From NCBI GenBank assembly GCA_029856435.1, contig JAHQXB010000155.1, forward strand, positions 1-59,898: DNA of 59,898 nucleotides. Reading direction: 5' to 3'. Shown in pieces: positions 1 through 7,781 of this stretch (its first letter is position 1; each line of letters starts with the position of its first letter). The stretch is from Candidatus Jordarchaeia archaeon (lineage in GTDB: Archaea > Asgardarchaeota > Jordiarchaeia > Jordiarchaeales > Jordiarchaeaceae). The notes under the pieces were generated by a model. The model did not search any database. It had not been told where the DNA came from and was given only the letters and a program-made list of their open reading frames with translations. The position numbers and the translations under genes are program-made.

Positions 1-45
1 ATAAGCCCTATTAAGGCTCCTTTCTGGAAAAAGAAGGAACAATAA
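1..45 (+). CDS. Possible C-terminal end of a gene entering from the left
   Basis: The first reading frame is open from base 1 and ends at a TAA at 43-45, giving a basic 14-residue tail (ISPIKAPFWKKKEQ). A Lys-rich end of this kind is common in archaeal proteins. The fragment is too short to identify and could be chance. From here to 233 the sequence is A-rich and I see no gene. Confidence 0.2.
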   Translation: MSPIKAPFWKKKEQ

Positions 46-233
46 AGGAAAGAGAACCACAAAGGAAACCGGGCTCCAAAAAACAAAACCAACCAGCAGG
101 CAACCTACAATAAAAACTTTTTACGCCCACAAATCGTAACTTGAATTCATGGAGAATAAAGATTGATCTTTATTTAAAGTTAAAACCTTGAAATGTTAAA
201 AAAGAGAAAAATTAATTGGGATTTTAGTTTTAT

Positions 234-386
234 TTAAATTTTGATATGAACTTCATCTGTTTGTTTCGCCTTTTTCTGGGCGCACCGCACACACAAGTGC
301 TCACAGCTAGTATCATCAACTGGGAGAATTAGCTGGTAGCTATAACCACACTCAGGACAACGTACTGTCTTTAACTTGTAAGGCAA
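234..386 (-). CDS. Small zinc-ribbon protein (50 aa)
   Basis: A 50-codon frame starts at TTG (384-386) and ends at TAA (234-236). The product has two Cys pairs, CPEC near residues 10-13 and C-x(3)-C-x(2)-C near residues 28-35, which form a typical zinc ribbon. The C-terminus is Lys-rich. GGAGGG lies about 6 nt upstream of the chosen TTG, and an alternative in-frame TTG at 390-392 would sit directly on that site. A TATA-like box at about 429-438 is at a suitable distance. The short length and TTG start explain why simple gene callers would miss it. It may be a nucleic-acid-binding or transcription-related ribbon; I do not recognise the family, so the function is open. Confidence 0.6.
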   Translation of the reverse strand: MPYKLKTVRCPECGYSYQLILPVDDTSCEHLCVRCAQKKAKQTDEVHIKI

Positions 387-428
387 CGACAACCCTCCGA
401 AGTGACTAGGACAATAAGATTGTGAGGG

Positions 429-438
429 ATATATAAAA
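429..438 (-). promoter_or_regulatory. TATA-like box for the zinc-ribbon gene
   Basis: An ATATATAAAA-type stretch lies about 45 bases upstream of the zinc-ribbon start. That predicts a transcription start near 408 and a short leader carrying the GGAGGG site. The box is nearly symmetrical and could also drive rightward transcription toward the CTP synthase gene. Assignment is by position and sequence only. Confidence 0.4.
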
Positions 439-645
439 ATGGGTAATACAAGTGTAGATATACTTAACGCCTACAAAACGGGGACGGAGGGATGGCTGCC
501 GGTTCTTTGGCGCGTCTGGTGCATTAATGTTAGATGGATATTTGTTTAAAAATTATTTTAATATAATCATTTTTTACCTACATAATGAATGTAGGTACGC
601 TTATTAATATTTTTTGGAAATTAGTTTAGTTGGAGAGAAAAAGGT

Positions 646-2316
646 ATGGTAAAATACATCTTTGTGACAGGCGGAGTTATGAGTGGAGTTGGAAAAGGGG
701 TTACCACAGCCTCTATTGGCAAACTGTTTCAATTCAGAGGTTACGATGTAGAGGCCATTAAGATCGACCCCTACCTCAATGTTGATCCCGGAACTCTTAA
801 CCCCATTGAACATGGTGAAGTTTACATCACTGAGGAGGTTTGGGAGTTTAAGCCAGTAGAGGGGTTCAGCCTAAAAATATCAGAAATAGATCAGGATTTT
901 GGGAGTTATGAACGTTTTCTTGGAAAAAACATGTCTCCTGAACAGAATATTACTTCAGGACAGGTTTATTTATCAGTCATACTCAAGGAGAGGGAGGGGG
1001 AGTTTTTGGGGCGCACCACTCAGATTATACCTCACATCACAGACGAAATAAAGAAAAGAATAAGGCAAGTGAGCGCGAGAAAAAAGCCAGACATCCTAAT
1101 AACTGAAGTGGGCGGGACTGTTGGTGACATCGAAGCCATGCCTTTTCTGGAAGCAATACGCCAATTTAGGCTAGAGGAAAAGAAGGAAGACACCATTCTA
1201 ATTCATGTTACTTATGTCCCCTATCTGGATACCGTCCAGCAACAGAAATCAAAACCCTCACAGCACAGCGTTAGAACACTTCAGGGAATGGGTCTACAGC
1301 CTGACGTTTTGGTTGCCAGAGCAAAAAAACCGCTCACAAAGGATGTTTTACAGAAACTTAGCCTCTTTTCAAACCTACCTCCTGAAGCTGTGATCTCAAA
1401 CCCGGACATAGATGTTATTTATGAGCTGCCGCTATTCTTTGAACAACAAAAGCTTGGCGACTACTTGTGTAAAATCTCGAATTTACCGATTAAAAAGCCC
1501 CAACTAGACGAATGGTGTAATATTGTAAATCTTTATAAAAATGCTAAAGAGGTCGTTCGCATTGCGGTTCCGGGAAAGTATACCCAAATAGTAGACAGCT
1601 ATATTAGTATTCAGGAAGCGTTAAGACATGCCTCCGCATGCAGTGGAGCCAAACTTGAACTCCAGTGGATTGACACTGAACCAATAGAAAATGATCCCAA
1701 GGCGTTAGAAATTCTGGGAAAATTTGATGGTATTCTCCTTACGCCCGGATTCGGCTCCAGAGGAACTGAAGGCATGATTCTAACAGCAGAATATGCAATT
1801 AGAAAAGGAATGCCCTACCTAGGAATTTGTTTCGGCTGCCAGCTTCTTTTTGTAGCCTTTTGTAGAAGTGTATTGGGGTTAGAGGGGGCTAATAGTACCG
1901 AAATTGATCCTAACACGCCCTACCCTGTTGTCGATTTGCTTCCTGAACAAAAAGCAATTAAAACTAAGGGGGGAACAATGAGGCTAGGTGGCCACAAAGT
2001 GATTTTAATGGAAAACACAAGGTTGAAAGAAGCATATAATAAAACTGAGGTTATTGAAAGGTTCAGACATAGATACCATATTATGCCACAATATGCCGAC
2101 ATGGCTAAAGACGCGGGACTGATAGTATCAGCCACAGACGAAACTGGAAAAATAATCAATGCAATTGAGTTAAACAAAGACTTTCTGATTATGGGTGTCC
2201 AGTTTCATCCCGAATTCAAAAGCAGGCCTAATCTACCAAGTCCAGTTTACCTTACCTTCATAAAAGAGGCTTTACGATACCAAAAACTCAAAAAAGAGAA
2301 CATAAAAAATTCTTAA
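646..2316 (+). CDS. pyrG: CTP synthase (glutamine hydrolysing)
   Basis: Converts UTP to CTP using ATP and glutamine-derived ammonia, the last step of pyrimidine nucleotide synthesis. The N-terminal synthetase domain has the P-loop GGVMSGVGKG (residues 9-18), KIDPYLNVDPGT (39-50) and EVGGTVGDIE. The C-terminal class I glutamine amidotransferase has GICFGCQ with nucleophile Cys395, and His521/Glu523 in QFHPEF. At 556 aa it is slightly longer than usual. The extra length sits where family members carry a conserved DGAETDLDLGHYERF-type motif: residues about 62-86 are replaced by a longer, unrelated stretch before GSYERF. All catalytic motifs are otherwise present. It is monocistronic, with a weak GGAG/AAGG ribosome site before the ATG. 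Confidence 0.96.
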   Translation: MVKYIFVTGGVMSGVGKGVTTASIGKLFQFRGYDVEAIKIDPYLNVDPGTLNPIEHGEVYITEEVWEFKPVEGFSLKISEIDQDFGSYERFLGKNMSPEQNITSGQVYLSVILKEREGEFLGRTTQIIPHITDEIKKRIRQVSARKKPDILITEVGGTVGDIEAMPFLEAIRQFRLEEKKEDTILIHVTYVPYLDTVQQQKSKPSQHSVRTLQGMGLQPDVLVARAKKPLTKDVLQKLSLFSNLPPEAVISNPDIDVIYELPLFFEQQKLGDYLCKISNLPIKKPQLDEWCNIVNLYKNAKEVVRIAVPGKYTQIVDSYISIQEALRHASACSGAKLELQWIDTEPIENDPKALEILGKFDGILLTPGFGSRGTEGMILTAEYAIRKGMPYLGICFGCQLLFVAFCRSVLGLEGANSTEIDPNTPYPVVDLLPEQKAIKTKGGTMRLGGHKVILMENTRLKEAYNKTEVIERFRHRYHIMPQYADMAKDAGLIVSATDETGKIINAIELNKDFLIMGVQFHPEFKSRPNLPSPVYLTFIKEALRYQKLKKENIKNS

Positions 2317-2626
2317 CGCTCTTTCGATATTTGGCTTGGGTGTGGACATAATTCCTCAAGAAAGGATTGGGCCTCAACTGGAAAGAAACCCGTAACAGTT
2401 CAAAAAAATAAAATTTTAGACCGGGATATTAATCATTACCGCCTAAAAAACGCGGGATACTAAAACCTTGGTCAGATGAAACACCTCTGTAATGAACATT
2501 ATGTGGTTAAGTGCCTATGAGTAGATGCCAAGCCATAAATACTGTTATATATCTGATTTCTGCTAGTACTCCTCACACCCTTTTTGGGAAATCTTTTTTA
2601 TAGCTCCGGTTAAAGTTTGATATCCG
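2317..2626. other. Intergenic region between pyrG and the radical SAM gene
   Basis: No open frame or RNA gene is supported here. The right end carries a TATA-like TTTTTTATAG at 2594-2603, placed about 27 bases before the GTG at 2627. No ribosome site precedes that GTG, so a leaderless transcript for the radical SAM gene is likely. Confidence 0.4.
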
Positions 2627-3763
2627 GTGATTGGAGTGGATAAAGCGTTAGAGGAGATTTTGATTGCAGGCCTCCGCAACAAAATAAGTAAATTGGAGTC
2701 AAATGGTCACTACGAGAGGATACCAGTTATTAGTTTAAAGATTACAAATGAATGTAGCCTAAAGTGTTTACATTGTAGCTCAGATTCGGGGCTTCCACTC
2801 CACAATGAATTAACTTTAGGAGAAATCCAAAATCTTATAGACGAACTTGCGAAAATTGGAGTAAAAAGAATAACCCTATCGGGAGGAGAACCAACCATCA
2901 GGAAAGACTTTTGGGAAATTTTACGTTACTTGGACGACGCTGGTATCCAGGTAAGCCTTTTTACCAACGGATTTCTTCTTGACAGAAACTTTGTGAGAAG
3001 GTTAAACGATTTTGGAGTAAGCGGGGTAAGGATTAGTGTTGATGGGGGGGTGGCTAAGACTCACGACGAAATCCGTGGTGTTAAGGGATCATTCTCAAAA
3101 GCAATGAAGGCAGTGAAACTCTGCCGTGAATCCGAATTAATGGTTCTCATAGTTAGCGTGATTATGAAAAATAACATCTCGGAAATAAGAAAAATTATTC
3201 AACTGGCAGAAAAGAACCGGGTGCCAGCCTACTTCAGAAGGTTCCACCCAGTAGGGAGAGGCCTTAAAAACATAGGTTTAATGCCCTCCCCCGAGGAGTT
3301 GAAGTCTGTCACTTCCATAATCACAGCATACTATGGTGAAGAATTGATAGGAGAAATGATAAAATATCTGAAACTTGTGGGCGGCTGGTGCTACATTGGG
3401 GACAGGATGTGTATTGAGCCTGATGGAAACATCGCATTGTGCCCCAGTCTACCCTTAATTATGGGCAATATAAGAGAGAGCAGCATAAATGAAGTGTGGA
3501 AGAGGATAAAGAATTCGGAATTGTGTGATATGATTCGTAAAAGAAATATAGCGGGAAAATGTGGTAGCTGCCCCCACATTAGGATATGTGGGGGAGGCTG
3601 CAGAGCTGACGCTTATGGGTTAACAGGAGACATTCTATCAGAGGATCCCTTATGCTGGAATTCTCCTAGTGAGGCTTCTCTCCCGATTCTGAACGCCTTA
3701 ATTATGGCTTCTGCAGCCTTTTACGAAGCCTCGTATATAGACCTAAAAAGGGGATGGTGTTAG
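2627..3763 (+). CDS. Radical SAM/SPASM domain protein
   Basis: A radical SAM enzyme with the CxxxCxxC cluster motif at Cys43, Cys47 and Cys50, followed by the GGEPT SAM-binding motif near residue 87. The C-terminal third has a SPASM/twitch arrangement: CIEPDGNIALC, then CGSC-x(5)-CGGGCRADAYG and a final Cys. This would hold auxiliary [4Fe-4S] clusters. The family includes peptide-modifying enzymes (PqqE type) and haem-pathway enzymes (NirJ/AhbC/AhbD type), and the substrate cannot be told from sequence. No small precursor-peptide gene is evident beside it. The GTG start fits a leaderless promoter. The gene overlaps the convergent SHMT gene by four bases, the two stop codons sharing TTAG. Confidence 0.85.
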   Translation: MIGVDKALEEILIAGLRNKISKLESNGHYERIPVISLKITNECSLKCLHCSSDSGLPLHNELTLGEIQNLIDELAKIGVKRITLSGGEPTIRKDFWEILRYLDDAGIQVSLFTNGFLLDRNFVRRLNDFGVSGVRISVDGGVAKTHDEIRGVKGSFSKAMKAVKLCRESELMVLIVSVIMKNNISEIRKIIQLAEKNRVPAYFRRFHPVGRGLKNIGLMPSPEELKSVTSIITAYYGEELIGEMIKYLKLVGGWCYIGDRMCIEPDGNIALCPSLPLIMGNIRESSINEVWKRIKNSELCDMIRKRNIAGKCGSCPHIRICGGGCRADAYGLTGDILSEDPLCWNSPSEASLPILNALIMASAAFYEASYIDLKRGWC

Positions 3764-5088
3764 TGCAGTTCTATGTACTCGTAGGCCTCTAATTCTGATT
3801 CAAAACAGTAATGTACTTTTTGGAAATCTTTTCTAAATTCTGCCACTTCCAAACTGATTTTTGCCGGTTCCTCCTTATCTATAACAACGCGTTTAATAAA
3901 ATCCGCCACAACTTGCATTTCGCTTTCCTTCATTCCCAGCCTTGTTACCTCACTGGTTCCCAACCGAATACCTCCGGGATTGAGATAATTTCTCCCTTCA
4001 CTAATATCCCAGGGTAGCAAGTTTCTATTTAGTATTATGCCCGCCTTCTCAAGCCTTTCTTCTATGTCGCGTCCAAGTCCAATCTTATTCTTAAAGTTTG
4101 TAATGTCCACCAGTAGGGTGTGCGACTCAGTAAAACCCTTAGCCTCCCCCAGAACATTGAAGCCTCTCTCATACAGGGCTTGTCCCAAAGCTTTAGAATT
4201 TTTGATTATTTGCCCAGCATACTCTTTACCGAACTTTTTAAATTCTGCTAGGGTTATAGCTAATCCTGCAACATTATGTAAATGATGGTTACTGGTCAGC
4301 CCAGGAAAGGTCGCTTGTTTTATTCTTTCTCCTAGCTCCTTTTTAGCAAGAACCATGCCGTGCTGTGGCCCGGGTAAAGTTTTGTGGGTGCTCATCTGCA
4401 CCGTATCAGCACCTTCTCTCAGGGGGTCTTGGAAGTATCCCCCAGCTATTAATCCCGCCACATGAGCTGCATCATAAGCAACCTTCGCTCCAACTTCCCT
4501 TCCAACCTCACCCAACTCTTTAACAGGGTGGGGGAACAAGAAAACCGAGGCGCCAAATAGTAGAAGTTTTGGCTTCACTTCACGTATTCTCTTCGCCGAC
4601 TCGTCAACATCCAAGTTCAGCTCTTTTCTGTCGAAAACAAAATATTCGACATTCAAACCATGAACCGCACCAGCCGTGCCACCCAAGAAACTACCAGATT
4701 TGGTGTATTCCGGACCGTGGCTGATGTGTCCTCCTGAGGGGATGGGCATAGCCATCATTGTGTCTCCAGGCTTCGTTAGCGCGGTGTATGCTATTAGGTT
4801 AGCAACAACACCGGAGGTGGCCCTCACATCTGCAAAATCCGCTCTAAAAAGATCCTTCGCTAAGTCTATGCATATTAGTTCAACTTCGTCTATAAATTTG
4901 CAGCCTGCGTATACTCTTTCGCCTGGCCATCCCTCAGCATACCGGTGACCAAAATCGCTGATAATTGCCTCTCGAACAGCGGGGCTTACAATGTTTTCGC
5001 TTGCAATAAGGGGTAAGCATCTCTTAAACCATGCGTGATGCGCCTTCATGGCGTTTCTTACAGCTTTGAAAGACTCTTCGGGATCCAA
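3760..5088 (-). CDS. glyA: Serine hydroxymethyltransferase
   Basis: A PLP enzyme that interconverts serine and glycine with transfer of a one-carbon unit to a pterin (tetrahydrofolate or an archaeal methanopterin-type carrier). Visible family motifs are LIASEN with the conserved Glu31, GGHISHG (119-125), YDAAHVAGLI (205-214) and STHKT with the PLP lysine Lys236. The 442-aa length is normal, with a C-terminal extension of the archaeal type. Translation starts at TTG with GAGG about 9 nt upstream; a nearby ATG is out of frame. Its 3' end overlaps the radical SAM gene tail to tail. It could use glycine made from glyoxylate by the aminotransferase at 13.6-14.8 kb, but the genes are not adjacent. 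Confidence 0.95.
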   Translation of the reverse strand: MDPEESFKAVRNAMKAHHAWFKRCLPLIASENIVSPAVREAIISDFGHRYAEGWPGERVYAGCKFIDEVELICIDLAKDLFRADFADVRATSGVVANLIAYTALTKPGDTMMAMPIPSGGHISHGPEYTKSGSFLGGTAGAVHGLNVEYFVFDRKELNLDVDESAKRIREVKPKLLLFGASVFLFPHPVKELGEVGREVGAKVAYDAAHVAGLIAGGYFQDPLREGADTVQMSTHKTLPGPQHGMVLAKKELGERIKQATFPGLTSNHHLHNVAGLAITLAEFKKFGKEYAGQIIKNSKALGQALYERGFNVLGEAKGFTESHTLLVDITNFKNKIGLGRDIEERLEKAGIILNRNLLPWDISEGRNYLNPGGIRLGTSEVTRLGMKESEMQVVADFIKRVVIDKEEPAKISLEVAEFRKDFQKVHYCFESELEAYEYIELH

Positions 5089-5458
5089 AAAATCATCCTC
5101 TTCTGAGTTAGTGAAGATAATCCTTTTTTAGAACAATCTTTGTCCAGATTATGATGTAATGTGTTTGATTGAGAAAATTAAGTGTATTCTCTTTTAAACT
5201 TTCTTTAAATAGTGTATTGCTGATTTACTCCTTTCTGGAACCCATATGTATTAGTTTATTAATAAAATATTGTGGAAAATAAAAAGAAATATTTTAAAGA
5301 CAATCAAGTTACGAGTTTAATTAGCTCAAAAAAGTAATGAGTAACGGAAAATAAATATTTTTAAAATAGTTTATTGAAGAAGGAAGTGGCGCCACGCTTG
5401 GAGTTTTAAGCTCTTAAAGTGGCAATTTTTCTCTACAAGAAATTGGGGGTTGGAGAAG
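5089..5458. other. Divergent promoter region, glyA / GPN GTPase
   Basis: About 370 AT-rich bases separate the divergently transcribed SHMT and GPN GTPase genes. Several TATA-like runs occur, the clearest around 5355-5375 in a position to serve the GTPase gene. No coding frame or convincing RNA structure is seen. Confidence 0.35.
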
Positions 5459-6217
5459 ATGTTCACATGTTTCTTAGTTGGAACCGCAGGAAGTGGTAAA
5501 TCCACTCTTACCCAAGCATACGCTAATTGGTTGACTCGAAACCAGTTCAATGTGGCCTTAGTAAATTTGGACCCCGGTGTGCGCCGTTTACCATACGCGC
5601 CTGACGTAGACATTAGGGACTATGTGAGTTTGGAGGAAGTTATGGACAAATATGATCTTGGCCCAAATGGGGGGTTAATTGCCAGTATCGATATGATGGC
5701 GAACTACATTGGCGAGTTTAAGGAGGAAATTGAAGAATTAAAGCCAACATATGTTTTGGCAGACACCCCAGGTCAACTTGAACTCTTCGCGTTCCGCAGT
5801 ACTGGCCCCCTGGTTACCACGGCAATCAGTGGTGAGAGTAGCTGTTTGGTATTCCTAATGGATCCCTTACTAAGTCGCTCTCCTACAGGTTTTGTGAGCA
5901 TGCTGCTCCTGAGTGCATCAGTAGAGTACCGCTTCAATTTACCCCAAATTAATGTTCTATCCAAAGCAGACACCCTAACCGAGGATGAAATAGAAAGAAT
6001 AGTAGAGTGGGTGGAAGACCCGCAAACTCTGCTAAACGCCATAGATCAAGAAGCGACTGGTATACGTAGAGAGATAAGCATAAATCTTGGGGAAATTTTC
6101 GCTAATGCGGGCTTTCTGAGAGAGATAATACCACTCTCATCACTGACCTTCTATGGATTAGATAACCTATACGCCGTAGTTGAGAGAATCTACACTGACC
6201 GTGAGGGATTTATATAA
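5459..6217 (+). CDS. GPN-loop GTPase
   Basis: An archaeal/eukaryotic GPN-loop GTPase (XAB1/Npa3 family). Eukaryotic members help assemble and import RNA polymerase II; the archaeal role is less clear. The P-loop GTAGSGKS lies near residues 8-15, the NLDPG switch follows, the hallmark Gly-Pro-Asn is at about 68-70 in LGPNGG, DTPGQLELF is the G3 motif and SKAD is G4. I chose ATG 5459 because the protein then begins just before the P-loop as in relatives. An in-frame TTG at 5450 would add three residues. It stands alone between two intergenic regions. Confidence 0.92.
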   Translation: MFTCFLVGTAGSGKSTLTQAYANWLTRNQFNVALVNLDPGVRRLPYAPDVDIRDYVSLEEVMDKYDLGPNGGLIASIDMMANYIGEFKEEIEELKPTYVLADTPGQLELFAFRSTGPLVTTAISGESSCLVFLMDPLLSRSPTGFVSMLLLSASVEYRFNLPQINVLSKADTLTEDEIERIVEWVEDPQTLLNAIDQEATGIRREISINLGEIFANAGFLREIIPLSSLTFYGLDNLYAVVERIYTDREGFI

Positions 6218-6443
6218 AACAATTGTAAACCCCCCAAAAAAGTACTTGGCAAAATTTTAATATACCTCAAATGAATTGAGAAGTTAAAACAAAAACCACC
6301 AAAAAATTGGATGCGCACACAAAGTTTTCATATTTCATTTGAATCTCTGTTTACCCAAAAAAATAATAAAGATAATAATAAGAAATCCATTTTGATATAA
6401 TAATTGGAGCATGTATGTATTATTATGGCGTGAGGTGTAAGAA

Positions 6444-7148
6444 ATGTCTAATAACGTGGATCAAATCATCCAGAAGGCTCTAAGCGAAAATCGAACACTT
6501 TTACTGGAACCCGAAGCCAAAGAGGTAGTAAAGGCGTACGGCATACCAGTAACCAGATATAAGGTGGCCAAAAGCCTTGAGGAGGCCGTCAAATACGCGG
6601 AGGAAATTAAATACCCTGTAGTTATGAAAATCGTATCAAGGGACGTGGTGCACAAAAGCGATGCAGGTGGTGTAAAAGTCAACCTCAAAAATGCTGAAGA
6701 GGTGAAAAAAGCCTATAGAGAAATAGAAGAAAATGTCAAAAAAGCGGTGGGCAACTATAGATTCGAGGGTATGATCATCCAAGAATTCGCCCCCGAAGGA
6801 AGAGAAGTCATCGTAGGAATGACCAAAGACCCACAATTCGGGCCCGCCCTCATGTTTGGGCTTGGAGGCATCTTCGTCGAAGTTTTGAAAGATGTCAGCT
6901 TTAGGGTAGCCCCAATTACGAGGTATGACGCAGAAGAAATGATACGTGAAATTAAGGGATTCCCTATTCTGCAGGGTGTTAGAGGCCAGAAGCCAGTAGA
7001 TATGGAAGCAATTATTAATATACTATTGAATGTTTCCAAGCTGGTCATGGAACATCCAGAGATTGAAGAACTGGATCTCAACCCTATAATTGCTTATCCT
7101 GATGGCGTTAAAACCGTTGATGCCCGCATTATTCTCTCTAAACAGTAG
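6444..7148 (+). CDS. ADP-forming acyl/acetyl-CoA synthetase, beta (ATP-grasp) subunit
   Basis: A 234-aa ATP-grasp protein matching the beta subunit of NDP-forming acetyl-CoA synthetase, which makes ATP from acyl-CoA, ADP and phosphate in many archaea. Motifs are YPVVMKIVS, HKSDAGGVKVNL, the GREVIVGMTKDPQFGPALMFGLGG core and the terminal ELDLNPIIAY. The alpha subunit, which carries the phosphohistidine, is not in this window, so the partner must be elsewhere. A GAGGTG site precedes the ATG and a TATA-like run lies near 6393-6400. A PRC-barrel gene starts 13 bases downstream and probably shares the transcript. Confidence 0.9.
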   Translation: MSNNVDQIIQKALSENRTLLLEPEAKEVVKAYGIPVTRYKVAKSLEEAVKYAEEIKYPVVMKIVSRDVVHKSDAGGVKVNLKNAEEVKKAYREIEENVKKAVGNYRFEGMIIQEFAPEGREVIVGMTKDPQFGPALMFGLGGIFVEVLKDVSFRVAPITRYDAEEMIREIKGFPILQGVRGQKPVDMEAIINILLNVSKLVMEHPEIEELDLNPIIAYPDGVKTVDARIILSKQ

Positions 7149-7160
7149 GGGGGAATCAAG

Positions 7161-7382
7161 ATTAGCATAAAGGCTACCGAAATCCGTGGCAAGCAAGTTT
7201 ATACACATATTGGAAAGTTTGTAGGAACAGTGACGGACTTGGAATTGGACTTCGCGGTAGGCGGAGCCTCTGGACTGCAAGTTAAACTCAAAAAACCAGT
7301 GGAGAACAAAGACATAATCTCTATTCCCTTCTCATGGATAAAGGCAATTGGGGATATCATTCTTATTAAGAAGCCAGATTAA
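7161..7382 (+). CDS. PRC-barrel domain protein with probable ATT start
   Basis: The frame runs directly from the end of the acyl-CoA synthetase gene to TAA at 7380-7382 and contains no ATG, GTG or TTG before conserved sequence begins. The best start is ATT at 7161 (ISIKATEIRGKQVYTHIGK...), with GGGGG about 7 nt upstream. The 73-aa product has the PRC-barrel pattern: a buried G-K-x-V-G-x-V-x-D segment followed by IPFSWIKAIGDIILIK. PRC barrels occur in RimM and as stand-alone archaeal proteins and bind RNA or other proteins. The role here is unknown, though co-transcription with the synthetase subunit is likely. Confidence 0.72.
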   Translation: MSIKATEIRGKQVYTHIGKFVGTVTDLELDFAVGGASGLQVKLKKPVENKDIISIPFSWIKAIGDIILIKKPD

Positions 7383-7781
7383 CCCAGATATTATATCGAA
7401 ACCACACTGTTAAACAGAACATGAAGAAATATTTGGCAAGGATTAGCTGAACATACACAAATTTGTGGAGCTCCACTCTAACTGCCTTATTGATGGCGAA
7501 AGTTTGAATGAGGGATACCCGTCTGAGAAGAATTATTTTGCTAACTTAATAAATTAACATTCAAATTCGGCTTCAAAAATGAAAACTCTAGAGCTTGTAA
7601 AAATTGGACAAAAAGGAAGTAACTGTAATACTTTGTGGTCTAATACCTAGATTTATCTTGAATCTCTTTATAAAGTCATAAACTAGACTATTTCTCCCCC
7701 TATTTGAAGAGTTGCCGGTTTCTCGGTTTAAGCGATAAAAGTTTAAATTTTGTTTTATAACTGGATTATTGGAATTAAAAA
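7383..7781. other. Intergenic region with chaperonin promoter
   Basis: Roughly 400 bases without a supported gene. The useful element is a TATA-like TTTTATAA at 7753-7760, about 25 bases before the chaperonin ATG at 7782. There is no ribosome site before that ATG, so a leaderless message is likely. Confidence 0.45.
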
